A stretch of DNA of 7,498 nucleotides, taken from positions 1,748 through 9,245 of the forward strand of contig JAAXIW010000214.1 of the NCBI GenBank assembly GCA_012270135.1, written 5' to 3'. The DNA is from Brevundimonas sp. (lineage in GTDB: Bacteria; Pseudomonadota; Alphaproteobacteria; Caulobacterales; Caulobacteraceae). Positions within the stretch are counted from its first letter, which is position 1. Each line of letters begins with the position of its first letter. Made by a program: the position numbers and the translations under genes. Under the pieces are notes generated by a model. That model did not search any database. It saw only the letters and a list, made by a program, of their open reading frames with translations, and was not told the DNA's origin. This document shows positions 5,759 through 7,498 of this stretch, one piece after another.

Positions 5759-6976
5759 GTGCCCAGACAATCCGGCGGTCATCCCCGGCTGGCGATGGCC
5801 TTTCTTGCGCTGCTGTTGGTGCTCGCCGCGGCGCTGGTGGCCTGGGCCACGGTCCGGCCGCTGCCGGAAGCGCCGGCCCCCGAACCGTTGCCGCCGCGGC
5901 CTCCGCTGGCGGTCGTCGAAGACCTGCCGCAGCTGGGCGAACAGCTGGAGCGCTGGGGCGGTTCGGGCGCCTTCACCGGCGGCGTTCTGGTGGCGAAGGG
6001 CGACCAGATTCTGTTCCGCCAGGTCTATGGCTACGCGGACCGCAGCCTCGGCAAACCGCTGGCCCTGGACTCCCGGTTCCGCCTCGCCTCGGTCAGCAAA
6101 CAGTTCACCGCCGCCGCCATCCTGCGGCTCCAGGACGACGAGGCGCTGTCGGTCGACGATCCGCTGTGCCGGTGGATCGATCCCTGTCCGGCCGCATGGG
6201 CGCCGATCCGGCTGCACCACCTGCTGGCGCATACTTCGGGCATCCCCGACCTGATGGCGCGCCCGGGCTGGGGCGTGCGCCGCGTCACCCCGGCCACGCC
6301 CGATGAATTGACTGCAGAATCAGCGGAATATGGGCTTCAGTTCCCACCCGGAACGAAGGTTCGCTACAATAATGCGGCCTATAACCTGCTCGGCCATGTG
6401 GTGCAGAAGGCCAGCGGCCTGCCGCTGGAAGACTACCTGCGCGACGCCTTCTTCGTGCCGCTGGGCATGGCCGACACCGGGTTCGAGGACGATCGGTCCG
6501 GCGTGGTCATGGGCTACGCCAATCTGGCCGGGGGGCCGACGCCTCAGCCGAACCACAACGTCAGCATCATCTTCGGGGCCGGGGCCCTGTATTCGACGCT
6601 GGACGACCTGCTGGTCTGGAACCGCGCGCTGCACGGCGGGACGCTGCTGAGTCCTGAAAGCTACCGGCGGATGATCGCCGACCACGCCCCGGCCGACACG
6701 CCGGACGAGCGCGGCAGGCCCCGCCGCGACTGGGGTTACGGCCTGTTCGTCAACAGCCTGGGCCGGCGGGTGCGGCCCGACTTCCTCGACCGCCAGATCT
6801 ATCATACCGGCAGCTGGTCGGGCTTCCGCAACCTGGTCACCCACCAGCCCGAGGGCGATGTGACGGTGATCGTGCTGTCGAACAACTACCACCAGCGCGA
6901 GGCCGTCTTCCTGCTGTCGCAGCAGGGCATGGCCGAGGCGCTGGGGCGCGGGTTCCCGACCGCGATGGCGCGCTAG
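5759..6976 (+). CDS. Membrane-anchored serine hydrolase, beta-lactamase/class C PBP family
   Basis: A 405-residue protein of the PF00144 family (class C beta-lactamases, DD-peptidases, esterases); the substrate cannot be told from sequence. An N-terminal hydrophobic helix (about 13-31, MAFLALLLVLAAALVAWATV) with a short basic lead predicts inner-membrane anchoring with the domain in the periplasm, followed by a Pro-rich linker (about 34-50). Catalytic motifs are in order: SVSK (111-114, Ser111 and Lys114), the family segment LLAHTSGIPD (155-164), YNN (203-205, YxN) and HTG (359-361, the KTG equivalent). Cys137 and Cys143 could form a disulfide. GTG 5759 is chosen because AGGCGG (5744-5749) lies 9 bases upstream; GTG 5750 and ATG 5795 are alternatives. 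It starts shortly after era and may be co-transcribed. An A/T-ending codon patch covers 6302-6382. Confidence 0.88.
   Translation: MPRQSGGHPRLAMAFLALLLVLAAALVAWATVRPLPEAPAPEPLPPRPPLAVVEDLPQLGEQLERWGGSGAFTGGVLVAKGDQILFRQVYGYADRSLGKPLALDSRFRLASVSKQFTAAAILRLQDDEALSVDDPLCRWIDPCPAAWAPIRLHHLLAHTSGIPDLMARPGWGVRRVTPATPDELTAESAEYGLQFPPGTKVRYNNAAYNLLGHVVQKASGLPLEDYLRDAFFVPLGMADTGFEDDRSGVVMGYANLAGGPTPQPNHNVSIIFGAGALYSTLDDLLVWNRALHGGTLLSPESYRRMIADHAPADTPDERGRPRRDWGYGLFVNSLGRRVRPDFLDRQIYHTGSWSGFRNLVTHQPEGDVTVIVLSNNYHQREAVFLLSQQGMAEALGRGFPTAMAR
6302..6382 (+). other. Atypical-codon patch inside the serine hydrolase gene
   Basis: Of the 27 codons here, 15 end in A or T, including ACT, GCA, TCA, CTT, CCA, GGA, GTT and two AAT. 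The 27 codons before (6221-6301) and the 27 after (6383-6463) have 2 each. GC over 6301-6380 is 41 of 80 bases, low for this window. The patch ends at the YxN motif and the reading frame is intact. Confidence 0.75.
6973..6976. other. Shared palindromic stop CTAG of two convergent genes
   Basis: The four bases CTAG read as TAG on the plus strand (6974-6976, ending the serine hydrolase) and as TAG on the minus strand (6975-6973, ending the RibD-C-like gene). The two genes thus meet tail to tail with a four-base overlap and no room for a terminator between them. Confidence 0.85.
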
Positions 6977-7498
6977 GCCCGGTCTTGCCGCGCCCAGCGT
7001 TCGCGTCGCGCCAACTCGGCCGGGCCGGGCGCGATCTCCCCGAACGTGCCGGTTCGCGGCGGCAGGTCCGTCCGGGCGTAGGTGCTGGCCGTTATGCCTG
7101 AGTCCGACTGCCGGGTTCCGGACAGGGTCCAGGTCCGGGGCGTCGAGCCGCCGTCGAACCACCGCTTGCCTCTGCCGAGGACGACCGGGAAGGTCAGCAG
7201 GGTCAGCTGGTCGATCAGATCGTGGGCCAGCAGGGCGTGGATCAGTTCGCTCGACCCCTGGATCAGCAGGTCGCGGCCATCCGTCGCCTTCAGCGCCCGC
7301 ACCGCCCCGGCGAGATCGCCTTCGAGCCGGTGACTGCGGGCCCAGGTCAGCGGGGTTTCCGGGCCGGCGGCGACGAACTTGTCGACGGCGTTGAACGTCC
7401 GCCCGATCTCGTTGTCCATCTGCGGCCAGTAGGCGGCGAAGATCTCATAGGTCCGGCGGCCCAGCAGCAGGTCGTAGCCGTCGCCCATGGCCTCGTCC
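6973..7498 (-). CDS. RibD-C / dihydrofolate-reductase-like family protein (5' partial)
   Basis: About 174 residues are visible of a protein in the PF01872 (RibD C-terminal) group, often annotated 'dihydrofolate reductase family protein'. These are small NAD(P)H-dependent-fold proteins whose substrates are mostly unknown. Seen: GYDLLLGRRTYEIFAAYWP, an NAVDKFVAA segment, a middle helix ending in DGRDLLIQGSSELIHALL (the nucleotide-binding GSSELIHALL part), then DQLTLLTFPVVLGRGKRWF and a C-terminal ITASTYAR strand, all in the usual order. The ATG at 7488 is unlikely to be the start: the frame stays open to the window edge (D-E-A before the Met), and relatives carry some 50 more residues including the first strand and nucleotide-binding loop. 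The last 25 residues after TYARTD form a polar tail rich in Arg and Ala. It is convergent with the serine hydrolase, so it is not part of the housekeeping cluster. Confidence 0.85.
   Translation of the reverse strand, partial: DEAMGDGYDLLLGRRTYEIFAAYWPQMDNEIGRTFNAVDKFVAAGPETPLTWARSHRLEGDLAGAVRALKATDGRDLLIQGSSELIHALLAHDLIDQLTLLTFPVVLGRGKRWFDGGSTPRTWTLSGTRQSDSGITASTYARTDLPPRTGTFGEIAPGPAELARRERWARQDRA

Noticed and set aside
6308..6370. TTGACT and TACAAT as an internal promoter in the hydrolase gene
   Set aside because: The two boxes are about 50 bases apart, so they do not pair. TACAAT is part of the Tyr-Asn codons of the YxN motif, and the frame after it has no convincing gene.
6320..7162. Minus-strand open frame (280 codons) crossing the hydrolase and the RibD-C-like gene
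   Set aside because: It overlaps two recognisable genes in other frames and shows no domain.
7486..7488. ATG as the start of the minus-strand RibD-C-like gene
   Set aside because: The frame is open beyond it to the window edge, and the family's N-terminal strand and nucleotide-binding loop would be missing.

Overview
The window looks like chromosomal DNA of an alphaproteobacterium in Caulobacterales, most like Brevundimonas or Caulobacter. The basis is high GC content, strong G/C preference at third codon positions, and the gene order rel/spoT - LOG-family gene - pyrE - pdxJ - acpS - lepB - rnc - era. The placement rests on remembered synteny and protein style; no search was run.

Layout. 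Positions 2-250 hold the C-terminal ACT domain of a RelA/SpoT (p)ppGpp synthetase/hydrolase whose 5' part lies outside the window. Seven complete genes follow on the same strand: a LOG-family phosphoribohydrolase-like protein (247-1020), orotate phosphoribosyltransferase pyrE (1080-1664), pyridoxine 5'-phosphate synthase pdxJ (1675-2412), holo-ACP synthase acpS (2409-2810), signal peptidase I lepB (2871-4073), ribonuclease III rnc (4073-4789) and the GTPase era (4786-5745). A membrane-anchored serine hydrolase of the beta-lactamase/class C PBP family (about 5759-6976) comes next. On the minus strand, a 5'-truncated RibD-C/dihydrofolate-reductase-like protein (6973-7498) converges on it. No stretch over 300 bases lacks a gene; the longest gaps are about 60 bases (1021-1079 and 2811-2870).

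How the genes work together. This is a tightly packed housekeeping cluster: stringent response, pyrimidine and B6 synthesis, acyl-carrier activation, protein export, and RNA processing with 30S assembly. Four junctions overlap (ATGA, GTGA, TGATG, TTGA), which suggests translational coupling. pdxJ, acpS, era and the hydrolase appear to use GTG or TTG starts. The two gaps hold the only local control signals I could find: a 9-bp stem-loop before pyrE and a possible Caulobacter-type promoter before lepB.

What stands out. LepB carries an N-terminal extension of about 160 residues before its membrane anchor. The first 103 residues contain 26 histidines and no cysteine, followed by an Ala/Gly-rich stretch and a Lys/Arg cluster. 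The extension includes an imperfect in-frame DNA repeat. I know of no such domain as a standard part of signal peptidase I; it looks like a metal-binding or low-complexity tail and is the best candidate for something undescribed here. A second signal is an 81-base patch in the hydrolase gene (6302-6382), over the YxN catalytic motif, where codon usage shifts sharply toward A/T endings. Third, the hydrolase and the minus-strand gene share a palindromic CTAG as both stop codons.
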